This document shows, piece after piece, positions 1 through 7,594 of a DNA stretch of 14,055 nucleotides. A program made the translations under genes and the position numbers. Positions within the stretch are counted from its first letter, which is position 1; each line of letters begins with the position of its first letter. Source of the DNA: Frankia sp. (GTDB lineage: Bacteria > Actinomycetota > Actinomycetes > Frankiales > Frankiaceae); assembly GCA_019689615.1 (NCBI GenBank), contig JADGHD010000063.1, positions 1 to 14,055 on the forward strand, written 5' to 3'. The notes beneath the pieces were generated by a model. It saw nothing but the letters and a program-made list of their open reading frames with translations. It did no database searches and had not been told where the DNA came from.

Positions 1-4
1 GAAG

Positions 5-529
5 GTGCCATCGGTGCCGACAGCCGAGACCCAACCGGCGCCGCCCGCGCCCCCGGCCCGGCAGGCGGGGCCGGGGGCGGCGGCCCAGGCCCCACCGGTC
101 ACCGCGAACTCGCTGGTGGTCGGTGGCAGCGCGATCGTCACCGACGAGCACGGCCGGATCCTGCTGGAGCGCCGCCGGGACAACGGCCGGTGGGGGCTGC
201 CCGGCGGCGGCATGATGATCGGTGAGTGGTTCGCCGACTGCGTGGTGCGCGAGGTCCGGGAGGAGACCGGCTTCGAGGTCCGGATCGACCGGCTGGTCGG
301 CGTCTACTCGAACCCGAGCCACGTCATGGTCTATCCCGACGGCGAGCGGCGCCAGGAGTTCAGCGTGTGCTGCGCCTGCACGATCATCGGCGGCGAGCTG
401 CGGGTCAGCAGCGAGTCGCTCGCGGTCGAGTTCGTCGCCGTCGAGGACCTCGACAAGCTGGAGTTCCACGAGAGCGCCCGGCAGCGCATCGCGGACTACC
501 TCGCCGGCGGGCCGCCGGTCCTGCGGTGA
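5..529 (+). CDS. Nudix hydrolase family protein
   Basis: Predicted cytoplasmic hydrolase of a nucleoside diphosphate linked to another moiety; the substrate cannot be read from sequence. A complete Nudix box (GX5EX7REUXEEXGU) spans residues 68-90, with G68, E74, the REVREE run at 82-87 and the closing GF at 89-90. This supplies the metal-binding glutamates. The 174-aa length suits a single-domain Nudix enzyme. The first ~33 residues are a Pro/Ala-rich, low-complexity tail before the first beta strand. The GTG start is only 5 nt from the window edge and the frame is open upstream, so the true N-terminus may lie outside. The stop overlaps the next gene's GTG start (GTGA), which implies translational coupling. 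Family is firm; specificity is unknown. Confidence 0.9.
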   Translation: MPSVPTAETQPAPPAPPARQAGPGAAAQAPPVTANSLVVGGSAIVTDEHGRILLERRRDNGRWGLPGGGMMIGEWFADCVVREVREETGFEVRIDRLVGVYSNPSHVMVYPDGERRQEFSVCCACTIIGGELRVSSESLAVEFVAVEDLDKLEFHESARQRIADYLAGGPPVLR

Positions 530-1263
530 CCCCGCATCCCGGCCAGGACCCGCCGGGCAGGCACCCGCACCAGGCTGACGCGTCGGCGCCGGACGCGGCC
601 GGGAGCCAGCCGCCCGCCCCGACGGCGCCGACGTCCACGCCCGACCGACCGGCGGCCGGCTCTGCCGCGGCCGCCGTGCCGCCGTCCGCGTCGCCGGAGG
701 CCGGACCGGCGGCGGCCGGTCGGGGCGCGCCGAGCCGGCGGTCGCGGCGGCGGCTGGTCCGCCGGGCGGTGCTGGTCGCGCTCGGCGCGGTGGTCGTCCT
801 GCTCGTGGCGAGCGTCCGGCTGTTCGTGTTCCCGGACCGGGACGCCCCGCGGCGGGCGGACGCGATCGTCATGTTCGACGGGGTGGGCGGCCGCAAGGCC
901 TACGCGGTCGCGCTCGCCGAGGCCGGCTATGCCCCCGTGCTGGCGATCTCGACCCGGGACGTGCCCTGGTGCCAGCGGACCGTCGTGCCCGGGGTCGAGG
1001 TGCGCTGCTTCGTGCCCGACCCGGCGACCACCCAGGGGGAGGCCGAGGCGACCGCGCGGCTGGCCGAGGAGAACGGCTGGGAGACTGTGCTGGTCGTGGT
1101 CGGCCGGGCGCAGGCCACCCGGGCCAGGATCCGGCTCGACCGCTGCTTCCACGGCGACCTGGCGATCACCACGGTCGACCCGAAGGCGTCGCAGTGGCCG
1201 CGCACGATCGCCTACGAGTGGGGCGCGCTGCTCAAGGCGCTGGTCCTGCAGCGGGAGTGCTGA
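526..1263 (+). CDS. DUF218/YdcF-SanA-like membrane-anchored protein
   Basis: A 245-aa protein starting at a GTG that shares a GTGA overlap with the Nudix stop. The same frame stays open upstream inside the Nudix gene, but starts there would overlap that gene by up to 300 nt. Residues 1-70 are Pro/Ala-rich and disordered-looking. A basic patch (70-80) precedes one hydrophobic helix at about 81-101, so the soluble domain probably faces outside (positive-inside rule). From residue 111 the DUF218 pattern appears: an ADAIVMFDG strand, a GGRKAYAVALAEAGYAP helix, a TTQGEAEATARLAEENGW region at 168-185, then VLVVVGRAQATRARI at 188-202, which corresponds to the RA-containing strand-loop of YdcF/SanA proteins. 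Family members are linked to envelope barrier function in enterobacteria, but their biochemistry is unsettled. The domain is short for the family. Probably co-transcribed with both neighbours. Confidence 0.82.
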   Translation: MTPHPGQDPPGRHPHQADASAPDAAGSQPPAPTAPTSTPDRPAAGSAAAAVPPSASPEAGPAAAGRGAPSRRSRRRLVRRAVLVALGAVVVLLVASVRLFVFPDRDAPRRADAIVMFDGVGGRKAYAVALAEAGYAPVLAISTRDVPWCQRTVVPGVEVRCFVPDPATTQGEAEATARLAEENGWETVLVVVGRAQATRARIRLDRCFHGDLAITTVDPKASQWPRTIAYEWGALLKALVLQREC

Positions 1264-1286
1264 CCCGGCGCGGAAGGGAGTGATCA

Positions 1287-1664
1287 GTGCCGCGGGCGGC
1301 CTTGGCGAGAATGGGATCCGTGGACACCAACGACGAAACGATCAGGGAGCTGCGGCGTCTCGTCGAGGTGATCGATGACACGGTCGTCCAGCTGGAGCGG
1401 GTGCGCCGCCGCGCGCAGGAGATCGAGCAGCGCCGGCTCGCCGGCGACCGCTACCGGGTGATCGTCGAGGCGGAGGAGCGCCCGCTCATCGTGGAGAGCC
1501 TCAGCGAGGTGCTCGACCGGCTCTCGGTCGCGGCCGGCGCCTTCCGCCGGGCCGAGGCGGTCGCGCTCGCCCGGGAGGGCTGGACCCACGAGCGCATCGG
1601 CCAGTTCTTCGGCGTCACCAGGCAGCGGATCGGCTCGCTGATCGGCCGTGAGAACTGGCGGTAG
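1287..1664 (+). CDS. Small helix-turn-helix (sigma region 4-like) protein
   Basis: A 125-aa basic protein. Residues ~16-50 form a charged, heptad-like helix (likely coiled coil or dimerisation). Residues 91-119 (AVALAREGWTHERIGQFFGV followed by TRQRIGSLI) read as a helix-turn-helix of the sigma-70 region 4 or Trp-repressor-like type; the TRQRI segment would be the recognition helix. The GTG start is chosen for the AAGGGAG Shine-Dalgarno at 1274-1280 with 6-nt spacing. In-frame alternatives are ATG 1311 and GTG 1320, neither with a comparable ribosome site. It lies 23 nt after the DUF218 gene and is probably the last gene of that operon. No family name is assigned; a DNA-binding role is inferred from the motif. 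Confidence 0.72.
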   Translation: MPRAALARMGSVDTNDETIRELRRLVEVIDDTVVQLERVRRRAQEIEQRRLAGDRYRVIVEAEERPLIVESLSEVLDRLSVAAGAFRRAEAVALAREGWTHERIGQFFGVTRQRIGSLIGRENWR

Positions 1665-2068
1665 CTTTCTTCTCACGCAGGGCTGAGGAAGACAACACCA
1701 ACGCACACCCGAAGCAAAACTTCTCGCGCCGGCTGTAGCAGTGTGGCCGGCGTCCGCGTCCGCCGAAAAATGGCCCGTCCCCCGAACCACCGACCCTGCC
1801 GTTACGGAAAGGTCCGGGGGCGTCGCCAATTCTCGGCGAGCGTATCCGACCGGTCGCCGGCCGCGAGCCGGCGCCGGTTAGCGGGAATCTCGAACCCGAC
1901 AAGGCAACAGCTATTGCTTTTCATCTGATCATGGTGCATCCTCGGGTGCGGCATGCGTGGCAGCGAGGTGCCTGAGCCGGCCGCACGCATCCTCCGCGAT
2001 CCCGCGGCCAGCCCTTTCTGCTGGGCACCGCCAGCCGGTGGCCGGCCGCGCTACCTCCAAGGACAACC
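1665..2068. other. 404-bp gene-free region with one strong hairpin
   Basis: No convincing coding frame: short ORFs here lack ribosome sites and recognisable domains. AT content is higher than in the flanking genes. The region should hold the terminator of the three-gene operon and the promoter of the dioxygenase gene. I found no clear -35/-10 pair; the AT-richest stretch is around 1910-1930. Confidence 0.6.
1850..1877. terminator. Candidate hairpin terminator after the HTH gene
   Basis: CCGG-T-CGCCGGC at 1850-1861 pairs with GCCGGCGCCGG at 1867-1877: 11 base pairs with one bulged T and a 5-nt loop. There is no U tract, which is common for actinobacterial terminators. It sits ~185 nt after the HTH stop, so it could instead be a structured part of a leader. 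Confidence 0.35.
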
Positions 2069-3001
2069 ATGACCACGGTCTTCACCGACTCCCAGATGCC
2101 GGACAGCCTGCGTCGGGAACGGCTGTACGCCGGCGATATCTTCGTCATCTCGCCGAACCCGGCCACCCACGCCCTCATTGACTTCGCTCGGGAGCTCATC
2201 GAGGCGGCGTTCGCCCCGTTCGACCCGGTACTCGCCCAGCACGAGATGCCGGTCGAGAAGTTCGTCGAGATCTTCGGGCCGGTCAAGCCGAGGTTCATCC
2301 ACCACCCGCGGACCAAGGAGCTGCTGCGCGAGGTCGTGCGCTCGCTGGGCGCGGACCTCACCGAGACCTACATCGACGTGCCCCGGCTGCGCGGCGTCAC
2401 CAGCGGCGGCTACCTGACCGCCGGCGTCGGGTATGCCTTCCCGCCGCACCGCGACATCTGGTGGTCGGCGCCGCTGGCCCAGATCAACTGGTGGCTGCCG
2501 ATCTACGACATCGAGTCCGAGTCGTCGATGGCCTTCCACCCCACCTACTGGGACCGGGCCATCAGCAACGGGTCGGAGGAGTTCAACTACTACGTCTACA
2601 ACGCGACCGGCCGGGCGCAGGCTTCGCAGCACATCCAGCAGGACACCCGCAAGCAGCCGGGCCCGCGCGAGCCGGTCGACCCGGAGCCGCAGGTCCGGGT
2701 GGTCTGCCCGGTCGGCGGCATCATCGGCTTCTCCGCCGCCCACCTGCACTCCACGGTCCCGAACACGTCCGGGCGGACCCGCTTCAGCATCGACTTCCGC
2801 ACCGTGAACGCCGCCGACCTGCGCGCCGGCCGGTCCGCGCCGAACGTCGACACCTACTGCGAGGGCACCAGCCTGCGCGACTTCCGCCGCGGCAGCGACG
2901 GCGCCCCGATGCCGGACGACCTGGTCGCGATGTACGACAGCGGCGAGATCCCCGAGGGTGCTGTGCTGGTCTTCGACCCCACCCAGGCCGGCCAGATGTG
3001 A
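2069..3001 (+). CDS. Fe(II)/2-oxoglutarate dioxygenase-like protein (PhyH-type fold)
   Basis: A 310-aa protein. ATG start with AAGGA at 2059-2063. It carries the pattern expected for a double-stranded beta-helix oxygenase: HxD as H127-R128-D129, and a distal His H227 followed by N232 and R238. The spacing H-x4-N-x5-R matches the phytanoyl-CoA dioxygenase style (HxxxxN...R), where H/D/H bind iron and the Arg binds 2-oxoglutarate. Between them lies an aromatic-rich stretch (WWSAPLAQINWWLPIYDIE, 131-149), probably core strands around the active site. No signal peptide or membrane segment. The substrate is unknown. The gene stands alone between a long gap and convergent purC, with no pathway partner in view, so a link to purine synthesis is not supported. 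Superfamily fairly confident; function open. Confidence 0.72.
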   Translation: MTTVFTDSQMPDSLRRERLYAGDIFVISPNPATHALIDFARELIEAAFAPFDPVLAQHEMPVEKFVEIFGPVKPRFIHHPRTKELLREVVRSLGADLTETYIDVPRLRGVTSGGYLTAGVGYAFPPHRDIWWSAPLAQINWWLPIYDIESESSMAFHPTYWDRAISNGSEEFNYYVYNATGRAQASQHIQQDTRKQPGPREPVDPEPQVRVVCPVGGIIGFSAAHLHSTVPNTSGRTRFSIDFRTVNAADLRAGRSAPNVDTYCEGTSLRDFRRGSDGAPMPDDLVAMYDSGEIPEGAVLVFDPTQAGQM

Positions 3002-3061
3002 TGAGCGGCTGGCTCAGCCGCCCCGCGCCGGGGGCGGGCGGCGCCCGCGGGGCGGGCAGCC

Positions 3062-3109
3062 GCGCCACCGCCGGCCGCCGGGCTGGGGCCAGGCGGCCGG
3101 CGGTGGCGC
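3062..3109. terminator. Bidirectional terminator between dioxygenase gene and purC
   Basis: Perfect 18-bp inverted repeat: GCGCCACCGCCGGCCGCC at 3062-3079 and its exact reverse complement at 3092-3109, around a 12-nt loop. It lies between two convergent stop codons (3001 on plus, 3110 on minus) and can act in both directions. A smaller 7-bp hairpin (GCGGCTG/CAGCCGC, 3005-3021) lies directly after the dioxygenase stop. Confidence 0.8.
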
Positions 3110-4021
3110 TCAGACCGTGGACAGGTAGTCGCTGAACGAGTGGCCGGTGAGCCGCTCGTACGCCTCGACGTAGCGCGCCCTGGTGGACTCGACGATGTCG
3201 TCCGGCAGCTCCGGGGCGGGCGGCTGGCGGTCCCAGCCCGTGGTGAGCAGGTAGTCGCGCACGAACTGCTTGTCGAACGACGGCTGGGGGCCGCCTGGCG
3301 ACCACTCGTCCGCCGGCCAGAACCGGGACGAGTCCGGGGTGAGCACCTCGTCCCCGAGGCGCAGCACGCCGTCCCGGTCGTAGCCGAACTCGAGCTTGGT
3401 GTCGGCCAGCAGGATCCCGCGCTCGGCCGCCAGGTCGCTGGCCCGGCCGAAGAGCTGCAGGGTGAGCTTCTCCAGCTCGGCGGCGAGCTCCGCGCCGAGG
3501 CGGCCGGCCGCGTCCGCGCGGCTGATGTTCTCGTCGTGCTCGCCGATGGGCGCCTTGGTCGACGGGGTGTAGATCGGGTGCGGCAGCCTGCTGCCGTCGA
3601 CCAGGCCCTCGGGCAGCTCGTGGCCGCTCACGGCGCCGGTGCGCTGGTAGTCCTTCAGCCCGCTGCCGGTCAGGTAGCCCCGGGCCACGCACTCGATCGG
3701 CACCATCTCCAGCCGGCGGCACAGCATCGACCGGCCGCGCAGCTGCTCCCGGTACGGGGCGAGCTCCGCCGGGTACTCGTCCACGTCCGCGGTGATCACG
3801 TGGCCGGGGACGATGTCGGCGAGCTGGTCGAACCACCACAGCGACAGGCCGGTGAGCACGGCGCCCTTGTCGGGGATCTCGGTCGGCAGGACCACGTCGA
3901 ACGCCGAGATCCGGTCGCTGGCGACCAGCAGCACCGCGTCGTCACCGACCGCGAAGAGCTCACGGACCTTGCCGGAGCCGAGGTGGGTCAGCCCGGCGAA
4001 CTCCTCATGGGTAAGCGGCAT
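3110..4021 (-). CDS. purC: Phosphoribosylaminoimidazole-succinocarboxamide (SAICAR) synthase
   Basis: ATP-dependent condensation of CAIR with L-aspartate to SAICAR, in the cytoplasm. At 303 aa it has normal bacterial monofunctional length. Motifs: GSGKVRELF near the N-terminus (15-23), the family signature IECVARGYLTGS at 109-120 and DTKLEFG at 207-213. The ATG at 4021 is preferred over the GTG at 4054 because the shorter protein begins just before the conserved LTHLGSGKVR. No good Shine-Dalgarno precedes 4021; instead TAGCGT lies 7 nt upstream, suggesting a leaderless transcript. It follows purB by 213 bp and ends in the shared terminator with the dioxygenase gene. Confidence 0.95.
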   Translation of the reverse strand: MPLTHEEFAGLTHLGSGKVRELFAVGDDAVLLVASDRISAFDVVLPTEIPDKGAVLTGLSLWWFDQLADIVPGHVITADVDEYPAELAPYREQLRGRSMLCRRLEMVPIECVARGYLTGSGLKDYQRTGAVSGHELPEGLVDGSRLPHPIYTPSTKAPIGEHDENISRADAAGRLGAELAAELEKLTLQLFGRASDLAAERGILLADTKLEFGYDRDGVLRLGDEVLTPDSSRFWPADEWSPGGPQPSFDKQFVRDYLLTTGWDRQPPAPELPDDIVESTRARYVEAYERLTGHSFSDYLSTV

Positions 4022-4028
4022 GGCCCCG

Positions 4029-4034
4029 ACGCTA
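4029..4034 (-). promoter_or_regulatory. Candidate -10 element for leaderless purC
   Basis: TAGCGT (fits TANNNT) on the minus strand ends 7 nt before the purC ATG, so transcription would begin at or next to the start codon. No convincing -35 is visible. It gives purC a possible promoter separate from purD-purE-purB. Confidence 0.35.
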
Positions 4035-4234
4035 CCGGCTGGTGGCGGTGCCACCGCCCGCCCAGCCGCGCCGGGCCGGGCAACGGGCCTCGCGCGCCGA
4101 CGTCGCCGGAAACCGGGCGCTGACCCTGGCTGCCCTGGCGCTGTTCCGCGCGCCCTTTCGGGACTCCCAGTCCGGGATGTGGGTGCTGCGCCGCGCGGTG
4201 TGGTGACCGCGGCGGGCGGGGCCGGGCCGGCCGC

Positions 4235-5542
4235 TCAGCGCAGCGCGGCGAGCCGGTCGAACACCGGGCCGAGCCGCTCGACGTAGCGCTCCGGCCGGCT
4301 GACCTCGTCCAGCCGGGCCTCGTCCAGCTCCAGCCCGCGCTCGCTGGCGTGCCTGCGCAGCGTCTCCCGGAACGGCACGCCGGTCTGCCAGGTGTCCATC
4401 GCCGCTGCCTGGGTGACGCCGTAGGCGTCCTCCCGGGACAGGCCCGACTCCACCAGCTCCAGCAGCACCGCCGAGGTGTAGACCAGCCCGCCGGTGGCGT
4501 CCAGGTTCGCCAGCATCCGGGCCCGGTCCACGACCAGGCCGGTCACCAGCCGGGTGGTCAGGTGCAGCAGGTAGTCGACGGCGGTCGCCGCGTCCGGCAG
4601 CGCGACCCGCTCGGTGGACGAGTGGGAGATGTCCCGCTCGTGCCACAGCGGCACGCCCTCCAGCACCGGGACGTACTGGGCGCGCACGATCCGGGCGAGG
4701 CCGCAGATCCGCTCTGACATGATCGGGTTCTTCTTGTGCGGCATCGCGGACGAGCCCTTCTGGCCGCGGCCAAAGGGCTCCGACAGCTCCCGGACCTCGG
4801 TGCGCTGGCCGTGGCGGACCTCGAGCGCGACCGCCTCGCAGAGGGTGGCGATCCCGGCCAGCGCGGCCACCCAGGCGGCGATCCCGTCCCGCAGCACCAC
4901 CTGGGTCGCCACCGGCGCCGGGGTCAGCCCCAGCTTCTCGGCGACGTAGCGCTCCACGGACGGGTCGATGTTGGAGTAGGTGCCGACCGCGCCGGAGATC
5001 TTGGCGACGGCGACGTCGGCGCGGGCGGCGCGCAGCCGGTCCCGGCAGCGGGCCATCCCGAACGCCAGATCGGCCACCCGGTGGCCGAACACCGTCGGCT
5101 CGCCGTGGATGCCGTGGGTCCGGCCGACCCGCAGGGTGTCCCGGTGCGCCAGGCCCAGCTCGCGCAGCGCCGCGACCAGCCGGTCGGCCTTGGCCAGCAG
5201 GATGTCGGTGGCCTCGACGAGCTGGCAGGCCAGCGCCGTGTCCAGCAGGTCGGACGAGGTCATCCCGAAGTGCACGTAGGCGGCGGCCGAGCGGGGCTCG
5301 GTCCGGTCGGCCCAGGCGGTGAGGAACGCGATCACGTCGTGCTGGGTGACCGCCTCGACCTCGGCGACCGCCTCCGGGGTCGGCGCCGGCGCGGCCCGGA
5401 CCGGCTCGACCACCTCGGCCGGCACCCGGCCGGCGACCGCGTGCGCCTCCAGGACGAGCACCTCGACCTTGCACCACAGCTCGTACTTGTGCGCCTCGGA
5501 CCACACCCGGCCCATCTCCGGGAGCGTGTACCGCCCGATCAC
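4235..5542 (-). CDS. purB: Adenylosuccinate lyase
   Basis: Catalyses two fumarate-releasing steps: SAICAR to AICAR, and adenylosuccinate to AMP. At 435 aa it is typical for the shorter bacterial ASL type. Visible motifs: VEAVTQHDV (62-70), HFGMTSSD (91-98), GRTHGIHGEPT with the likely catalytic His143, and the fumarase/ASL signature GSSAMPHKKNP at 263-273, whose flexible-loop serines include the catalytic one. The GTG start at 5542 overlaps the purE stop by 4 nt (GTGA), so translation is probably coupled to PurE. It serves both IMP synthesis and, with PurA, the AMP branch. Confidence 0.97.
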   Translation of the reverse strand: MIGRYTLPEMGRVWSEAHKYELWCKVEVLVLEAHAVAGRVPAEVVEPVRAAPAPTPEAVAEVEAVTQHDVIAFLTAWADRTEPRSAAAYVHFGMTSSDLLDTALACQLVEATDILLAKADRLVAALRELGLAHRDTLRVGRTHGIHGEPTVFGHRVADLAFGMARCRDRLRAARADVAVAKISGAVGTYSNIDPSVERYVAEKLGLTPAPVATQVVLRDGIAAWVAALAGIATLCEAVALEVRHGQRTEVRELSEPFGRGQKGSSAMPHKKNPIMSERICGLARIVRAQYVPVLEGVPLWHERDISHSSTERVALPDAATAVDYLLHLTTRLVTGLVVDRARMLANLDATGGLVYTSAVLLELVESGLSREDAYGVTQAAAMDTWQTGVPFRETLRRHASERGLELDEARLDEVSRPERYVERLGPVFDRLAALR

Positions 5543-6075
5543 GCCGACGCTCCCGCGGTGGCTGTGGCAGCGGCGGTGGCCAGCCCCTCGGCAGCGGCCC
5601 GCTCGAGGTCCGCCCGGTAGGCGGCGAGTTTGCCGGCCAGCTCGGCGTCGTGCAGCGCCAGGATCTGGATCGCCAGCATCGCCGCGTTGGTGGCGTTGTT
5701 GAGCCCGACGGTGGCCACGGCGACGCCCGGGGGCATCTGCGCGATCGCCAGCAGCGAGTCCATCCCGTCCAGCGCCCCGCCCGAGATCGGGACGCCGATC
5801 ACCGGCAGCGTGGTCAGCGCGGCGACGGTGCCGGGCAGCGCGGCGGCGAGCCCCGCCCCGGCGATGACCACGGCGACCCCACGGGAGCGCAGGCCGTCCG
5901 CCCAGTCGGCGAGGGTCCGCGGCGCGCGGTGCGCCGACAGCACCGCCTCCTCGTACTCGACGCCGAACCTCGCCAGCGTCGCGCCGGCCTTCGCCATCGT
6001 CGGGGCGTCCGACGCCGACCCGTACACGATCGCCACCTTCGGGCGACCGGTGGGCGGGGGCGGGGAGGTCGTCAT
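5539..6075 (-). CDS. purE: N5-carboxyaminoimidazole ribonucleotide mutase
   Basis: Converts N5-CAIR to CAIR, the substrate of PurC. At 178 aa, motifs are GSASD (19-23), SAHRAPR (47-53, with the class I catalytic His49), the core ALPGTVAALTTLPVIGVP, and DSLLAIAQMPPGVAVATV (106-123). The ATG at 6075 is chosen: AAGGAG lies ~10 nt upstream inside the end of purD, and the protein then starts just before the first beta strand. An in-frame upstream start (6114) would overlap purD. Oddity: the position that reads AAHLPG in E. coli-type PurE reads AAALPG here, so the His equivalent to E. coli His89 is Ala79. PurK, the usual partner, is not in the window. The gene lies 7 nt after purD. Confidence 0.95.
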   Translation of the reverse strand: MTTSPPPPTGRPKVAIVYGSASDAPTMAKAGATLARFGVEYEEAVLSAHRAPRTLADWADGLRSRGVAVVIAGAGLAAALPGTVAALTTLPVIGVPISGGALDGMDSLLAIAQMPPGVAVATVGLNNATNAAMLAIQILALHDAELAGKLAAYRADLERAAAEGLATAAATATAGASA

Positions 6076-6082
6076 GCTCTGG

Positions 6083-7447
6083 TCACTCCTTCGTGTCAGG
6101 CGCGCCGCCGTCAACCGTGCCCCCGGGCCGCCCCTGCCCGGCTCCGGGCACGCCGCCAGCGCCCGTGCCCGTGGCAGCGGAGCCGGCGCGGCGGACGTGG
6201 GCGGCGTGGCGCAGCCGCGCCGGGTCGCCGATGTCCGTCCGGTACTGGGCGCCGGCCAGGGAGATCCGGCTGATGGCCTCGTAGGCCGATCCTCGCGCGG
6301 ATTCCAGGTTCGAGCCGATGGCCGTGACCGACAGCACCCGCCCGCCGGCCGAGACGACCAGCCCGTCCTCGTTGACCTTCGTGCCGGCGTGCAGCACGTC
6401 GACGCCGTGCAGCTTCTCCGCGGCGGCGAGGCCGTAGACCGGGTCGCCCACCCGGGGCGTGCCGGGGTAGCCGGCGGCGGCCAGCACCACGGTGACCGCG
6501 GCCCCGGAGCGCCAGGTCGGCGCGCGCCGCCCGGACAGCACGTCGGTCAGCGGGGTCGCCAGCAGGGCGAGGATCGCCTGGGTCTCCGGGTCGCCGAACC
6601 GGGCGTTGAACTCGACCACCCGCGGCCCCTTGGCGGTGAGCGCCAGCCCGGCGTACAGCAGCCCGGTGAACGGGGTGCCGCGCCGGGCCATCTCGGCCAC
6701 CGTCGGGCGGATGATCGTGGCGACGACCTCGGCGGCCAGCCCGCGCGACGCCCAGGGCAGCGGCGCGTACGCGCCCATCCCACCGGTGTTCGGGCCGGTG
6801 TCGTTGTCGCCGAGGCGCTTGTGGTCCTGGGCCGGCAGCAGCGGGACCACCGTGCCGTCCTCGGTGACCACCGCGAACAGCGAGACCTCCGGGCCGTCGA
6901 GGTACTCCTCCAGGACCACCCGGTCGTTCGGGCCGCGCAGGCAGGACCGCACGGCGGCGACGGCGGCGTCGCGGTCCTCGGTGACCGTCACGCCCTTGCC
7001 GGCGGCGAGGCCGTCGTACTTCACGACGTAGGGCGGGCCGAACGTGTCCAGGTCGGCCAGTGCCGGCTCGACCTCGGTGTGATCGCGGGACGCGGCGGTG
7101 GGCACGCCGGCCGCGGCCATGACCTCCTTCGCGAACGCCTTGCTCCCCTCCAGCCGGGCGGCCGCGGCCGACGGGCCGAAGCAGGGCAGACCGCGGGCGC
7201 GCAGCTCGTCGGCGGCGCCAAGGACCAGCGGCACCTCCGGGCCGACCACGGTCAGCTCGGCGCCGACCGCCTCGGCGAGGTCGGCGACCGCGTCCGGGTC
7301 GGCGACATCGAGCGGGCGGGGCTCGGCGATGGCGGCGGTCCCGGCGTTCCCGGGGGCGCAGACCAGGGCGCTGACCGCGGGGTCACGGGCGAGCGCGCGG
7401 CACAGGGCGTGCTCGCGCCCGCCGGAGCCGACCACGAGGACCTTCAT
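6083..7447 (-). CDS. purD: Phosphoribosylamine-glycine ligase (GAR synthetase)
   Basis: ATP-grasp ligase joining phosphoribosylamine and glycine, the second step of purine synthesis. The N-terminal GSGGREHAL (8-15) and APGNAG (31-36) are family hallmarks. The ATP-grasp region runs from about 100 to 290, with KYDGLAAGKGV (143-153) and EFNARFGDPETQ (279-290) supplying nucleotide and metal ligands. At 454 aa it is longer than the ~430 aa usual for bacterial PurD: after RTDIGDPARLRHA a Gly/Ala-rich tail of ~35 residues follows. ATG start, with GAGGAAAGG ~9-12 nt upstream. First gene of the minus-strand purD-purE-purB run. The end of its coding region carries the purE ribosome site. Confidence 0.97.
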   Translation of the reverse strand: MKVLVVGSGGREHALCRALARDPAVSALVCAPGNAGTAAIAEPRPLDVADPDAVADLAEAVGAELTVVGPEVPLVLGAADELRARGLPCFGPSAAAARLEGSKAFAKEVMAAAGVPTAASRDHTEVEPALADLDTFGPPYVVKYDGLAAGKGVTVTEDRDAAVAAVRSCLRGPNDRVVLEEYLDGPEVSLFAVVTEDGTVVPLLPAQDHKRLGDNDTGPNTGGMGAYAPLPWASRGLAAEVVATIIRPTVAEMARRGTPFTGLLYAGLALTAKGPRVVEFNARFGDPETQAILALLATPLTDVLSGRRAPTWRSGAAVTVVLAAAGYPGTPRVGDPVYGLAAAEKLHGVDVLHAGTKVNEDGLVVSAGGRVLSVTAIGSNLESARGSAYEAISRISLAGAQYRTDIGDPARLRHAAHVRRAGSAATGTGAGGVPGAGQGRPGGTVDGGAPDTKE

Positions 7448-7545
7448 GCCGTCACCGCCTTTCCTCGGGGTCGCGGCGCTGGGCCTGCTGGCTGGGCCGA
7501 GGACAGGGAGGACAGGCGCACAGAACTCACCTGGCTGAGGTTAGA

Positions 7546-7575
7546 GCCCGCACCGCCGGGCATGGCGGCGCGGGC
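7546..7575 (-). terminator. Hairpin terminator after the 367-aa gene
   Basis: On the minus strand GCCCGCGCCGCC (7575-7564) pairs with GGCGGTGCGGGC (7557-7546). In RNA this is a 12-bp stem with one G-U pair and a 6-nt loop, followed by TCTAACCTC. It begins ~20 nt after the upstream gene's stop and ~100 nt before purD, so it probably insulates purD. Confidence 0.6.
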
Positions 7576-7594
7576 ACGGGGCCCGCCCGGTCGG

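Noticed and set aside
226..525. Upstream extension of the DUF218 gene
   Set aside because: It would overlap the Nudix gene out of frame by 300 nt; the GTGA junction at 526 gives a natural coupled start.
4032..5504. 490-codon minus-strand frame
   Set aside because: Out-of-frame shadow of purB on the same strand; Arg/Gly/Ala-rich translation, whereas purB shows all adenylosuccinate lyase signatures.
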